Source: Pseudoalteromonas sp. R3 (GTDB lineage: Bacteria; Pseudomonadota; Gammaproteobacteria; Enterobacterales; Alteromonadaceae). From it: a stretch of DNA of 64,000 bases. Numbering within the stretch: the first letter of the stretch is position 1; the number at the start of each line of letters is the position of its first letter. Under the pieces are notes generated by a model. It was not told the DNA's origin and ran no database searches. It was given only the letters and a program-made list of their open reading frames with translations. A program made the position numbers and the translations under genes. The stretch covers positions 496,001 to 560,000 of the forward strand of contig NZ_CP034835.1 in NCBI RefSeq assembly GCF_004014715.1, written 5' to 3'. This document shows positions 17,213 to 25,404 of the stretch, one piece after another.

Positions 17213-18217
17213 TTATTTGAACAGATTCAGGTAGCGTTCGGCAAGGTATTCCGGTTTGATCGCGCAAATAATTTCAGCTTCATCAAGGCTCGTAGAGTGG
17301 CTGGTGACAGCCTGACACTGGCTGGTCAAAGGCGCCACTAATGAAAAGGGGGAAGTCCCGAGTCCCACTAATGCCAGCGTTGGTACATTGCATGCGGCTG
17401 CAATATGCATAGGACCTGAATCTATTGTGATCATTGCGTCCATGGCTGCGATGATATCGACCAGCTCGCCCAGTGAAGTTTTACCGGCAAGATTAGTTGC
17501 TGCAATATTTTGCGCAGCAAGCAGCTGCTGTAACTCCTCGGTATCACTATATTCACTGCTGTCGCCCAACAAATACAAATGGGTCGATGTCTGAGTCGCA
17601 ATTTTCGCAAGTGCATTTGCTGCAAGGTGAACCGGGTAGTGACGTGTGGCTTTGTTCTTGCCACCAATATACACAGCGGTTGCCTGGGGAGCGTCATGCG
17701 TCAGCTCAACTTTGTTTGCTTTAAGGCGAGGTAAAGAAAAGCTATCCAGCGGTTTTCCATGTGCGTCATTCACCAGACGACAGTAGCGAAAAATATAGTG
17801 GTGACATTCATTGAGTTTTAGTGGGTGAGAGAGCAAAGGCCTGCGACCATTCTGTGCATACCCAATGACATTACGGATCCCAGCCAATTTGGTTAATGCT
17901 GCATCTTTGAAAGAACCGCGTAACAACACTGCCATAGAAAATCGCAAAACTCTGAGTGTTTTGGCAAAGCTGTACAGACCAGCGCGTTCACTTGAGTGAT
18001 ACCGTGCATCTTCTATCAGTTCAAAGTCATATCCTTCAGCCCTTTGAAGTACTTCGCGCATATATGGACGAATAAGTAAGTAAATCTTTTTTCCCGGATA
18101 CACGTCATTAAGCAACTCTATCGCGGGTAGCGAATTGATGGCGTCGCCAATAAAGCGGGGCAGTATCACTAAGATGGGGCCTCTGATGTTGCTAGGCTCT
18201 ATGACTTTTTTAGACAT
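17213..18217 (-). CDS. Glycosyltransferase family 9 (heptosyltransferase-like)
   Basis: This product of about 334 residues resembles ADP-heptose:LPS heptosyltransferases. Visible signatures are ILVILPRFIGDAINSLPAIELL at the N-terminus (nucleotide-fold entry), YLLGDSSEYSD in the C-terminal domain, and the conserved ITIDSGPMHIAAACNVPTLALVG sugar-nucleotide motif. Membrane helices are absent, as expected for a peripheral cytoplasmic enzyme. ATG 18217 is chosen over the GTG seven codons upstream. It is the first gene of a minus-strand glycosyltransferase group, probably for the LPS inner core or a surface glycan. Confidence 0.87.
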   Translation of the reverse strand: MSKKVIEPSNIRGPILVILPRFIGDAINSLPAIELLNDVYPGKKIYLLIRPYMREVLQRAEGYDFELIEDARYHSSERAGLYSFAKTLRVLRFSMAVLLRGSFKDAALTKLAGIRNVIGYAQNGRRPLLSHPLKLNECHHYIFRYCRLVNDAHGKPLDSFSLPRLKANKVELTHDAPQATAVYIGGKNKATRHYPVHLAANALAKIATQTSTHLYLLGDSSEYSDTEELQQLLAAQNIAATNLAGKTSLGELVDIIAAMDAMITIDSGPMHIAAACNVPTLALVGLGTSPFSLVAPLTSQCQAVTSHSTSLDEAEIICAIKPEYLAERYLNLFK

Positions 18218-18313
18218 GGATTTTCTTGTTATGGGCACTAATCCAACCTAGTATAACCAAAGCTAATGAACAAAATCACCCTAGTCCTGCAATTTTAAAC
18301 AAAAAGTTAAAAA

Positions 18314-19143
18314 ATGAAAAACATCAAAAGCTGTCACTGGTTACTGAAGAATCTGGAACATGTTGTGATACTCGATTGCGGTATGCTGAAAGTGGGTACA
18401 CAGGGCGTCTATCAGCCTGAGGGATCATCGCTGGCGCGCAACGATTTAACATCAGCCAGACGTTTAGTGACCCCAATGGCAGGTTTCCCAGCACTATGTG
18501 CAGTGCCGAGCAGTTTCAACAAGAGGCAAGGCTGTTAGGGATAAACCAGCGGGATACTGTAATTGTTTACGATAACTTTGGTTTGTTTAGTGCAGCTCGT
18601 ACCTGGTGGATGTTTAAGGCCATGGGATTTGAGCAGGTTTATGTGTTGGATGGGGGTCTGGTCAAATGGCTGGAACTAGGTTTACCCGTGGCGCCACACT
18701 ATGCGCAGAGCCCACAGCCTGGAGATTTTATTGCGCAGCCTAAGGCGGGTTATTTTATAGATAAACAAGCGGTATTGGCAGCAATAGACGACCCCAGTGT
18801 TTTATTGCTGGATGCCCGCAGCCCGGCAAGATTTAGCGGTCAGGAAAGTGAACCCAGAGAGGGGATGCGCAGCGGGCATATTCCGGGTAGTGCCAATGTG
18901 CATTATGCCAGCGTACTCGATGACAGTGGCTTGTTAAAGCCCAAAGCGCAGTTAAGAGCGCTGCTGAGCGACGCGGGTGTCACCAACCAGGCCTTGCAGT
19001 TCAGTTGTGGCTCCGGGATCACCGCCTGTATTCTGGCTATGATTGCCGATGAATGTGGGTTTTATCCTTTGTCTGTTTATGATGCGTCCTGGAGTGAATG
19101 GGGGCAAGACTCGAGTGTACCGGTTGCGACACTTGCCCCTTGA
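18314..19143 (+). CDS. sseA: 3-mercaptopyruvate sulfurtransferase (two rhodanese domains), frameshifted in this sequence
   Basis: Two plus-strand frames make one protein of about 277 residues. The first reads VVILDCGMLKVGTQGVYQPE from ATG 18314. The frame is then lost at a GGG run (18421-18423) and continues as IIAGAQRFNISQTFSDPNG, then the region from ATG 18496. One extra G restores an uninterrupted reading. The catalytic loop CGSGITA in the C-terminal domain is close to the CG[ST]GV motif of mercaptopyruvate sulfurtransferases rather than thiosulfate enzymes. The role would be transfer of sulfur from 3-mercaptopyruvate to thiol acceptors or cyanide. Sequence error is the likelier cause of the break. 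Confidence 0.8.
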
Positions 19144-19146
19144 GCG

Positions 19147-20328
19147 CTAGTAAACCAGCTCCTGAAGCTCACTGGGCGGGCACAGGGCCGGAAAGTATAA
19201 GGTTTGCATATTCTTGGCGCTGAGTGCGCTGTGTAGTGGCAGGGTCGCAACGCCTTTAAGCGCAATGTTTGCAACATCAGGGGTTTTGACCAGGCGTACT
19301 ACCTGGCGCTCACCAAACTGCGCGATAGATGGGATAAACGGGCGCAGTTCTGACGTCAGTTTATCCAGCAGCCAGTCATTAATGTCTCCCCCTAAAATAA
19401 TAGTCTGAGTATTTAATAACGACTCTATGCTGTGAATGGCGATCCGCATTGGCTCAGCGGCTTGCTCAAGCCAGCGGTCGATCACCGGGTGTTCCTGTAG
19501 CTGGTGGTGCAGCTCTTCGGTGGAGCAGCCCGTGCGCCCCAGATGCTGTTTCAATGCCGTGAGTGAGGCAAAGTCATTCAGTCGGCCTAACTCTGCGGTA
19601 TCGTCATCGGTTTCGGGTGTTACAAACAAGTCTCCTAAGGCGCCTGTCAGGCCATTCTGGCCGAGCAATATCCGACGGTCGTACACCACAGCAGATTCAA
19701 CTTGGTTACCTAAATGTACGTACACAAAGCTATCGAGCAGCCGGGCTTCGCCAAACAGCATCTGAAAGCTGGCGCAGGCGGATGCGGTGGTTTCGAGCGC
19801 CACCGGAACTGTCAGTGTATCGGCAAGCTGTTGTTGTAGTTGTCGATTGTGAGCAAAGATCTCGACGCCTTTAAGATGACTCAGTTGTACCGACAGTCCG
19901 CAGCCAAGCACCTGAGACACGGTCAGGTTGGCCACCGTCAGCAGGGTATCAATCAGGTATTTGACTTTGTCGAGTGGTGTATCGTTTGTGTCTAGTTGGG
20001 TATGCAGCCGGTTTAGCAGTTCTCCGTTGAGGTAAAACAAGCCAACTTCCAGTTCATTATCGACAATCCGTACGGCCAGGGTATACGCCGCCTTCTTATT
20101 CAGAACCAGCATTTTAGAGGGTTTGCCTGCCCCTTCGGATTTCTTTATGCCGGTTTCTTCGACAAGCTGAACGCTCAGTAATTCTTCGACCATATTGGTA
20201 ATGGTTTGTTTGGTCAATTGTGTATTGCGGGCAATCTCTACGCGGGAGATCGGCCCCTGCGTGACAATCTGAGCGAGTACAAGACGCAAATTTATCGATT
20301 TATTTTGTTTTGCGTTGGAGCCTTTCAA
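19147..20328 (-). CDS. ROK-family transcriptional regulator
   Basis: This 393-residue sugar-responsive regulator has an N-terminal winged helix (about residues 10-75, with ISRVEIARNTQLTKQTITNMV) and a ROK domain after it. The usual ROK zinc site (Cys-x-Cys-Gly-x-x-Gly-Cys) is absent: the corresponding stretch reads GALGDLFVTPETDDD with no Cys. So the protein is a divergent member that may sense ligand differently. The start is TTG 20328 with AAGGCG upstream; no nearby ATG fits. It is divergent from the sugar ABC transporter genes, whose promoter region holds TTGAC/GTCAA-type dyads. It likely represses them, by analogy with NagC and Mlc. Confidence 0.88.
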   Translation of the reverse strand: MKGSNAKQNKSINLRLVLAQIVTQGPISRVEIARNTQLTKQTITNMVEELLSVQLVEETGIKKSEGAGKPSKMLVLNKKAAYTLAVRIVDNELEVGLFYLNGELLNRLHTQLDTNDTPLDKVKYLIDTLLTVANLTVSQVLGCGLSVQLSHLKGVEIFAHNRQLQQQLADTLTVPVALETTASACASFQMLFGEARLLDSFVYVHLGNQVESAVVYDRRILLGQNGLTGALGDLFVTPETDDDTAELGRLNDFASLTALKQHLGRTGCSTEELHHQLQEHPVIDRWLEQAAEPMRIAIHSIESLLNTQTIILGGDINDWLLDKLTSELRPFIPSIAQFGERQVVRLVKTPDVANIALKGVATLPLHSALSAKNMQTLYFPALCPPSELQELVY

Positions 20329-20484
20329 TGTGTTCGCCTTACTATTTGAATCTGATTACGGGGTTCTAAACATCGTACAACCCCTGTTAATGCGTCGTAT
20401 GTACCTGCTTATACAACACATTATCCCTGAACTAAGCCGATCATCTTACTCGATCATGATGCTAAACCGAATAAAAAATAATTA

Positions 20485-20499
20485 GTCAAACTATTTGAC
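20485..20499. promoter_or_regulatory. Candidate operator in the ROK/ABC divergent region
   Basis: GTCAAA-CTA-TTTGAC is a perfect 6-bp dyad. It lies in the 295-base space between the divergent ROK gene and the ABC substrate-binding gene. It shares the ATTAGTCAAA block and the TTGAC/GTCAA half-sites with 25268-25282 before the TonB-dependent receptor. AT-rich dyads of this form suit a ROK repressor. The assignment is inference. Confidence 0.5.
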
Positions 20500-20623
20500 A
20501 TAAGCGGTTTGTTGGCTGAATATGACTATAAATACAACAAAACAGATCCTAAATGCCAGTATTAAAAAGGCAGTTAGGATGTTCGCGAGTGCGAATTTTA
20601 ATAATCAACAGCAGGATCTACCT

Positions 20624-21709
20624 ATGTCTACAGGAACTCAGATAAAGGGCCATCGTAGCCGGACGTGGTTAAGCGGGATGTTTGCCGCTGCTGCACTGTG
20701 CGCAACATCGATGGGCTGGGCAGCGCAAAGCATCGACTGGAGCAAAGCGGCAAAGTCCAGTGATATTCACCTGACTGAACAGCAGAGTCAGGCTATTAAA
20801 TCAAAAGATTTGACTGCCGCATTGGTATGGCATGGTGCCAGTCCCTGGGTTGCTGCTGTATCACGCGGTGCTCGTGCCGAATTTGAAAAGCTGGGTATTA
20901 AAGTGGTTGCAGCAACCGATGCCCAGTTTGATCCCGCCAAACAAGTGGCGGATTTGGAAAATATTGCGGCTTTAAATCCCGATATCATTTTGTCACTGAG
21001 CGTGGATGGCGTGAGTACTAAACAAAGCTACGCGAAAGCCATAGAGCGGGGTGCCAAACTCGTGCTGCTCAGTAATCCCATCCCCGGATTTGAACAGGGC
21101 AAAGATTTTGTCGGTATTGTGACTGACGACATGTTTGGCATGGGTAAGGCGGCAGCCGATCTCACGGCCAGTGCGCTGGATAGCAAAGGTAAGGTGGGCA
21201 TGATCTATCATGATGCCAGCTACTTTATCACCAACAACCGTGATAATGCCTACCGTAAAGGGCTCAAAGCCTACCCTGAGCTCAACGTGATCATCGAAAA
21301 GGGCTTCATCAAAGAGCATGAGACCAGCAATGTGGCTGCGGCCATGGTGTTACAACATCCTGAGCTGGAGGCGATTTATGTTTCCTGGGACGCCGCCGCT
21401 GAAGGTGTTGTCGAAGCACTGCGCTCTTTGGGTCGACGTGATATTAAAGTGATCACCCACGACTTAGGAGTCAATAATCTGCTGGATATGGCCATGAATG
21501 GCAATGTGTACGGCACCATTTCGGACCGCCCATTTGATATCGGCCAGACTATGGCCAGACTGGGGGCTGCTTCAACACTGGGTTTACCCGCACCGCACTT
21601 TACTTTGGTGCCGTTTGATACGGTTAAGCGAGACAATATTGCTGAGATCTGGCAGCGCGCATTTCAGTCGCCTCTGCCCAGACTCCTGAATTTAGCGTTA
21701 AAACAATAA
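20624..21709 (+). CDS. Sugar ABC transporter periplasmic substrate-binding protein (CUT2 type)
   Basis: The product of about 361 residues is a periplasmic binding protein of the RbsB-like fold. Features are ALVWHGASPWVAAVSRGARAE, AATDAQFDPAKQVADLENI, GIVTDDMFGMGKAAAD, and YVSWDAAAEGVVEAL. The signal peptide spans residues 16-33 (LSGMFAAAALCATSMGWA). ATG 20624 is chosen over the ATG 34 codons upstream because AGGA lies seven bases before it and the signal peptide follows properly. It leads the operon with permease and ATPase 8 bases and 0.97 kb further on. The ligand is not visible; a sugar released from a GlcNAc-type glycan fits the GH3 neighbour. Confidence 0.87.
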   Translation: MSTGTQIKGHRSRTWLSGMFAAAALCATSMGWAAQSIDWSKAAKSSDIHLTEQQSQAIKSKDLTAALVWHGASPWVAAVSRGARAEFEKLGIKVVAATDAQFDPAKQVADLENIAALNPDIILSLSVDGVSTKQSYAKAIERGAKLVLLSNPIPGFEQGKDFVGIVTDDMFGMGKAAADLTASALDSKGKVGMIYHDASYFITNNRDNAYRKGLKAYPELNVIIEKGFIKEHETSNVAAAMVLQHPELEAIYVSWDAAAEGVVEALRSLGRRDIKVITHDLGVNNLLDMAMNGNVYGTISDRPFDIGQTMARLGAASTLGLPAPHFTLVPFDTVKRDNIAEIWQRAFQSPLPRLLNLALKQ

Positions 21710-21717
21710 GGAATACC

Positions 21718-22686
21718 ATGAGCGTTAATCAACTACCTTTGCAGCAGCTAAAGTTGCTGGCAGTGAAACGAGAGTTTTTTATCTACTATATATTCCTTGC
21801 TGTGATGCTGATTTTTGCAGTCGCACTGCATGATACGGGCTTTTTTAGCCTGACCAACTTTATGAACATTGTTCGTCAGACTGCACCCATCACTGTGATG
21901 GCAGTGGGTTTGACCTTTGCACTGGCGGTGGGTCATATCGACTTGTCGATAGGCTCTGTTGTGGCCTTATCTGCCTTGGTTGGCGCCTTGTTATTGCAAC
22001 ATGTGGGTATTCCGCTTGCGGTCTTAGGGGCCCTCAGTGTGGGCCTGATTGTTGGCCTGATCAATGGCTTGCTGATTGAGCGGTTGCAGGTATCTTCCTT
22101 GTTGATCACCTTAGGCACCATGGGGGTGATCACGGGCTTATCGCGCCAGCTGACCAATCTGGAGTCTGTGCCAATCATAGATCAAACCTTTACCGCGTTT
22201 TTTGGTGCAGGTGAGTTGTTTGGTATTCCGTCTTTATTTATCTGGACCCTGGTGATTGCCGCACTGGGCTATGTGGTGCTCACCAAATTAGCCTTTGGTA
22301 AACACTTACTTGCAGTAGGGGGTAGCCCTAAAGCGGCACTGGCGATGGGGATTAAGGTTACTCAGGTGCGTATTTATGCTCTGGTTATCTCCTCCATGGC
22401 CGCTGCATTGGCTGGGCTTTTGTATGCCGGTCGCCTGCATGGTGCCCGTTACACGTTAGGTGAGGCGGACCTGCTGACTGTTATCGCCGCGGTGGCGATT
22501 GGCGGGACCAGCCTGTTTGGTGGCCGGGCCTGTATTATCGGTGCCATTCTGGGTTCCTGGTTGATGGGTATGATCAACAATGGCCTGATCTTGTCAGGGT
22601 TTTCCACAAATGAGCAAATGATAGCCCGCGGCGCGATCCTGATTGTGGCAGTGGCAATTGGTGTCAAGGAGTTGAAAAATGGTTAG
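21718..22686 (+). CDS. Sugar ABC transporter permease (CUT2/RbsC type)
   Basis: This 322-residue inner-membrane permease has about eight to ten hydrophobic helices. Typical branched-chain/ribose permease motifs are MAVGLTFALAVGHIDLSIGSVVALSA (about residues 60-85) and a C-terminal AAVAIGGTSLFGGRACIIGAILG. It starts 8 bases after the binding-protein gene, and its end overlaps the ATPase gene by 8 bases. It is the membrane channel of the importer, predicted to work as a homodimer. Confidence 0.9.
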   Translation: MSVNQLPLQQLKLLAVKREFFIYYIFLAVMLIFAVALHDTGFFSLTNFMNIVRQTAPITVMAVGLTFALAVGHIDLSIGSVVALSALVGALLLQHVGIPLAVLGALSVGLIVGLINGLLIERLQVSSLLITLGTMGVITGLSRQLTNLESVPIIDQTFTAFFGAGELFGIPSLFIWTLVIAALGYVVLTKLAFGKHLLAVGGSPKAALAMGIKVTQVRIYALVISSMAAALAGLLYAGRLHGARYTLGEADLLTVIAAVAIGGTSLFGGRACIIGAILGSWLMGMINNGLILSGFSTNEQMIARGAILIVAVAIGVKELKNG

Positions 22687-23452
22687 AAGTGCATTGGATC
22701 AAATCGCCCTCGAAGTCAGAGACGTGCATAAGCGTTTTGGCGGAGTACATGCTCTGAAAGGGGTGAGCTTTACTATTAATAAAGGCGAAGTGGTGGGCTT
22801 GTTGGGTGATAATGGTGCGGGTAAATCGACTCTGGTCCGTTGTATCTCCGGGATCCATCCACCGGATGAAGGCGCGATCCTGGTCAATGGTCAGCCGGTA
22901 CATATCGACTCTCCTCTGGCTGCACGAGAAGCCGGAATTGAAACGGTGTTTCAGGACCTGGCCATGGTGCCCGAGTTCGATATTACAGAGAATCTGTTTC
23001 TAAATCGCGAGATCCTGCACAAAAATCCGATCCTGCGTCGACTGGGCTGGCTGGACAAAAAAGCGATGGAGAAACGGGCGAAAAAAGCCCTGAACCGACT
23101 GAACAGCCGTATTCCAAGTTATCAGGAACAGATCCACCGTTTGTCAGGTGGTCAGCGTCAGGCTGTAGCCATTGCCCGTGCTGTTAATTGGGGAGCTGAC
23201 ATTGTGATAATGGATGAGCCAACCGCCGCACTGGGTGTTGAGCAAAGTGCCCAGGTCAATGAGCTGATCAATGTGATTAGCTCGCAGGGGGTGGCGGTGT
23301 TGCTGATCAGCCACAACATGCAACATGTTGTAGAAACCTGTGACCGTGCAGTGGTGCTTTATCAGGGTCAGTCGGTGGCGGATGTGTCTGTCAGTGATGT
23401 AACCAAAGAAGATCTGGTCGGGCTGATCACTGGCGCTAAATCTGCGGCTTAA
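22679..23452 (+). CDS. Sugar ABC transporter ATP-binding protein (single-domain CUT2 type)
   Basis: This 257-residue ATPase drives the importer. Walker A is GDNGAGKST, the Q-loop is in VFQDLAMVPEFD, the signature is LSGGQRQ, and Walker B is IVIMDEPTAALG. It has one nucleotide-binding domain, as in FrcA, not the double domain of RbsA (about 500 residues). So two copies would be needed per transporter. Its start overlaps the permease end by 8 bases, implying coupling. A 187-base gap follows before the GH3 gene. Confidence 0.9.
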   Translation: MVRSALDQIALEVRDVHKRFGGVHALKGVSFTINKGEVVGLLGDNGAGKSTLVRCISGIHPPDEGAILVNGQPVHIDSPLAAREAGIETVFQDLAMVPEFDITENLFLNREILHKNPILRRLGWLDKKAMEKRAKKALNRLNSRIPSYQEQIHRLSGGQRQAVAIARAVNWGADIVIMDEPTAALGVEQSAQVNELINVISSQGVAVLLISHNMQHVVETCDRAVVLYQGQSVADVSVSDVTKEDLVGLITGAKSAA

Positions 23453-23639
23453 GTTTTATCAGTCCTTTATCAATTGAATTGCAGTGACAGTCGCTTGGTG
23501 CGCACTGAAAAATTGATGCATGTATAACATGGATTGATATCAACCTCGGGGTGTCTGACGGGCACTCCTTTATCTGAACATTTTGTAAATCGGCGCCATG
23601 GCGCTGAGGGCTTTGTTTTGCCGAAAATCAGAGGGCAGT

Positions 23640-25238
23640 ATGGATATTGAAAAGAAAGTAGCACAGCTGATCGACACACTTTCTATCGAAGAAAAAGTCG
23701 GCCAGTTGTTTGTACTGGCATTTGCCGGAGAGGACCGGGATTATGCAAAGACGCTGGTCAAGGAGCGTCATGTCGGCGGGTTTTATATTACCGACGACAA
23801 TGCAGCTAACCCCACAAGTGCTGCGCAGTTGGCGCAAGACTTACAACATGAGGCCTCACTGAGAGCCTGCGATGCACCTTTGTTACTGGCTGTCGATCAG
23901 GAAGGCGCCTGGGGGATCCTTACCCGGTATACCGATCTGGGTCCTGGCAACCTGGGCCTGGGCAAGGCAGATAACACGGCACTTACCGCAGATATGTATC
24001 AGGTCTTTGCGGAGCAAATGCAGGAAGTAGGATACAACACGCTGCTTTCGCCCTGTGCGGATGTGAATGCGGATCCCGACAACCCCATCATCGGGCTGCG
24101 CGCCTTTGGCGAGCAGAGTCACCATGTTGCTCGTCATGTTGCAGCCGCCGTGCGCGGTGTCGAACGTAGCGGCAGTTTGAGTTGTGCCAAGCATTTTCCG
24201 GGACACGGAGATACTCACAGCGATTCGCATCAGACTTTGCCTGTAGTGGATAAGTCATTGCAGCAGTTGATGCGCGAAGATCTGTTACCTTTTAAGGCCG
24301 CCATTGAATCGGGTGTCCCCCTGATCATGACCAGTCATATCAGCTATCCGCAAATTGATGCTGACCATCCTGCAACCTTATCATCGACCATTCTGCAGGG
24401 GGTGTTACGCCAGCAATTAGGCTTTGAAGGTCTGATCATTACTGACAGCATGAATATGTGGTCGATGCGCAAAAACTATGCTCCGGAAGAAGCGGCCATT
24501 CAGGCGTTGCAAGCTGGCGCCAATCTGGTGATGCTAAGTGAAGAGCACTACGAGAACAGCACCACACCATACAAAGCCATTCAGGCGCAAACCATGGATG
24601 GCGTCATTGCTGCTGTGAAGCAAGGTAGCCTGCCTGAATCTGTCATCGATGCGCGTTTACAGCAAGTACTGACATTCAAGTATCAACATTTTGCAGCGTC
24701 ATCTAAACCGGCCGCCAGTGTACTGGAAGGAGCCAATCAACTTGCCCGCGAAGCGGCTGAGGCTGCCATTCGGGTCGTTCGCAATCGCCATCAGCAATGG
24801 CCGCTGGCTGGCCGCCCGTTTACTCTGGCATTTGCCGCAGATCCCAAAGGCTATGACAGCATAGTGAATAGCCGGGGAATAGGTCCGAACGATCCAAATT
24901 CAGCACGAGATGTGATTCTAGAAACATTAGCAGAGCGAGGGCGTGAGTACCGGCTCTGGCAGTACGACCAGCTGCTGGCCGCACTACAGGCACCGACTGA
25001 ACCAATGGTTGAGCCTTTGGTGATTATCACAGAAGACTACCCGCTACCCGGGGAGAGTTTTGACGTGGCTGCGCAACAGCAGCGTGTGAAACAGGCACTG
25101 CAAAAATGGTCTGAGAACGTCATTGTGATTGCCATGCGATCTGATTATGAAGTGGCGCAATATACTGATTTATCGACTTATGTTTGTGCGTACTCGAGCC
25201 GAGCCGTCAGTGCCCGGGCGATGGCTGAGCTGCTTTAA
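23640..25238 (+). CDS. Glycoside hydrolase family 3, beta-N-acetylhexosaminidase-like (NagZ type)
   Basis: This enzyme of about 532 residues probably releases terminal beta-N-acetylglucosamine. It has LLLAVDQEGAWG, the KHFPGHGDT motif with the following DSHQTLP (the His-Asp catalytic dyad loop special to NagZ-type members), and the nucleophile Asp in LIITDSMNMW. The chain is longer than NagZ (about 340) because it has a C-terminal domain of the two-domain GH3 type. No signal peptide is seen, so it should act in the cytoplasm on imported oligosaccharides. ATG 23640 (after GAGGGC) is preferred over an ATG 14 codons upstream. It is in the ABC/ROK locus. Confidence 0.88.
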   Translation: MDIEKKVAQLIDTLSIEEKVGQLFVLAFAGEDRDYAKTLVKERHVGGFYITDDNAANPTSAAQLAQDLQHEASLRACDAPLLLAVDQEGAWGILTRYTDLGPGNLGLGKADNTALTADMYQVFAEQMQEVGYNTLLSPCADVNADPDNPIIGLRAFGEQSHHVARHVAAAVRGVERSGSLSCAKHFPGHGDTHSDSHQTLPVVDKSLQQLMREDLLPFKAAIESGVPLIMTSHISYPQIDADHPATLSSTILQGVLRQQLGFEGLIITDSMNMWSMRKNYAPEEAAIQALQAGANLVMLSEEHYENSTTPYKAIQAQTMDGVIAAVKQGSLPESVIDARLQQVLTFKYQHFAASSKPAASVLEGANQLAREAAEAAIRVVRNRHQQWPLAGRPFTLAFAADPKGYDSIVNSRGIGPNDPNSARDVILETLAERGREYRLWQYDQLLAALQAPTEPMVEPLVIITEDYPLPGESFDVAAQQQRVKQALQKWSENVIVIAMRSDYEVAQYTDLSTYVCAYSSRAVSARAMAELL

Positions 25239-25267
25239 AAAGATCAGTAAAACGAAATAATAAGTGC

Positions 25268-25282
25268 TTGACAATTAGTCAA
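25268..25282. promoter_or_regulatory. Candidate ROK operator before the TonB-dependent receptor
   Basis: TTGAC-AATTA-GTCAA is a perfect 5-bp dyad in the 166-base gap before the receptor. It overlaps a -35-like TTGACA; AATAAA lies 17 bases downstream. It shares ATTAGTCAAA with the dyad at 20485. A repressor bound here would block the promoter. No hits to a known database were checked. Confidence 0.5.
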
Positions 25283-25404
25283 AATGATTTAATAAATACT
25301 TAGTATATCAATTTTACTAATAAAAATGACAGTTTGATAATAATACAAGCCCGTCGACTCACTGGGAATGAACGGCTTGGGAAAAAGGCAAAGGGGAGAA
25401 GAGC

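Noticed and set aside
20522..20623. N-terminal extension of the ABC substrate-binding protein from ATG 20522
   Set aside because: It would bury the signal peptide behind 34 extra residues and overlap the candidate operator region. ATG 20624 has a better ribosome site.
23593..23604. 12-bp palindrome GCGCCATGGCGC upstream of the GH3 gene
   Set aside because: It has no spacer, partner copy or T-tract. NcoI-like CCATGG centres occur in two terminators here by chance as well.
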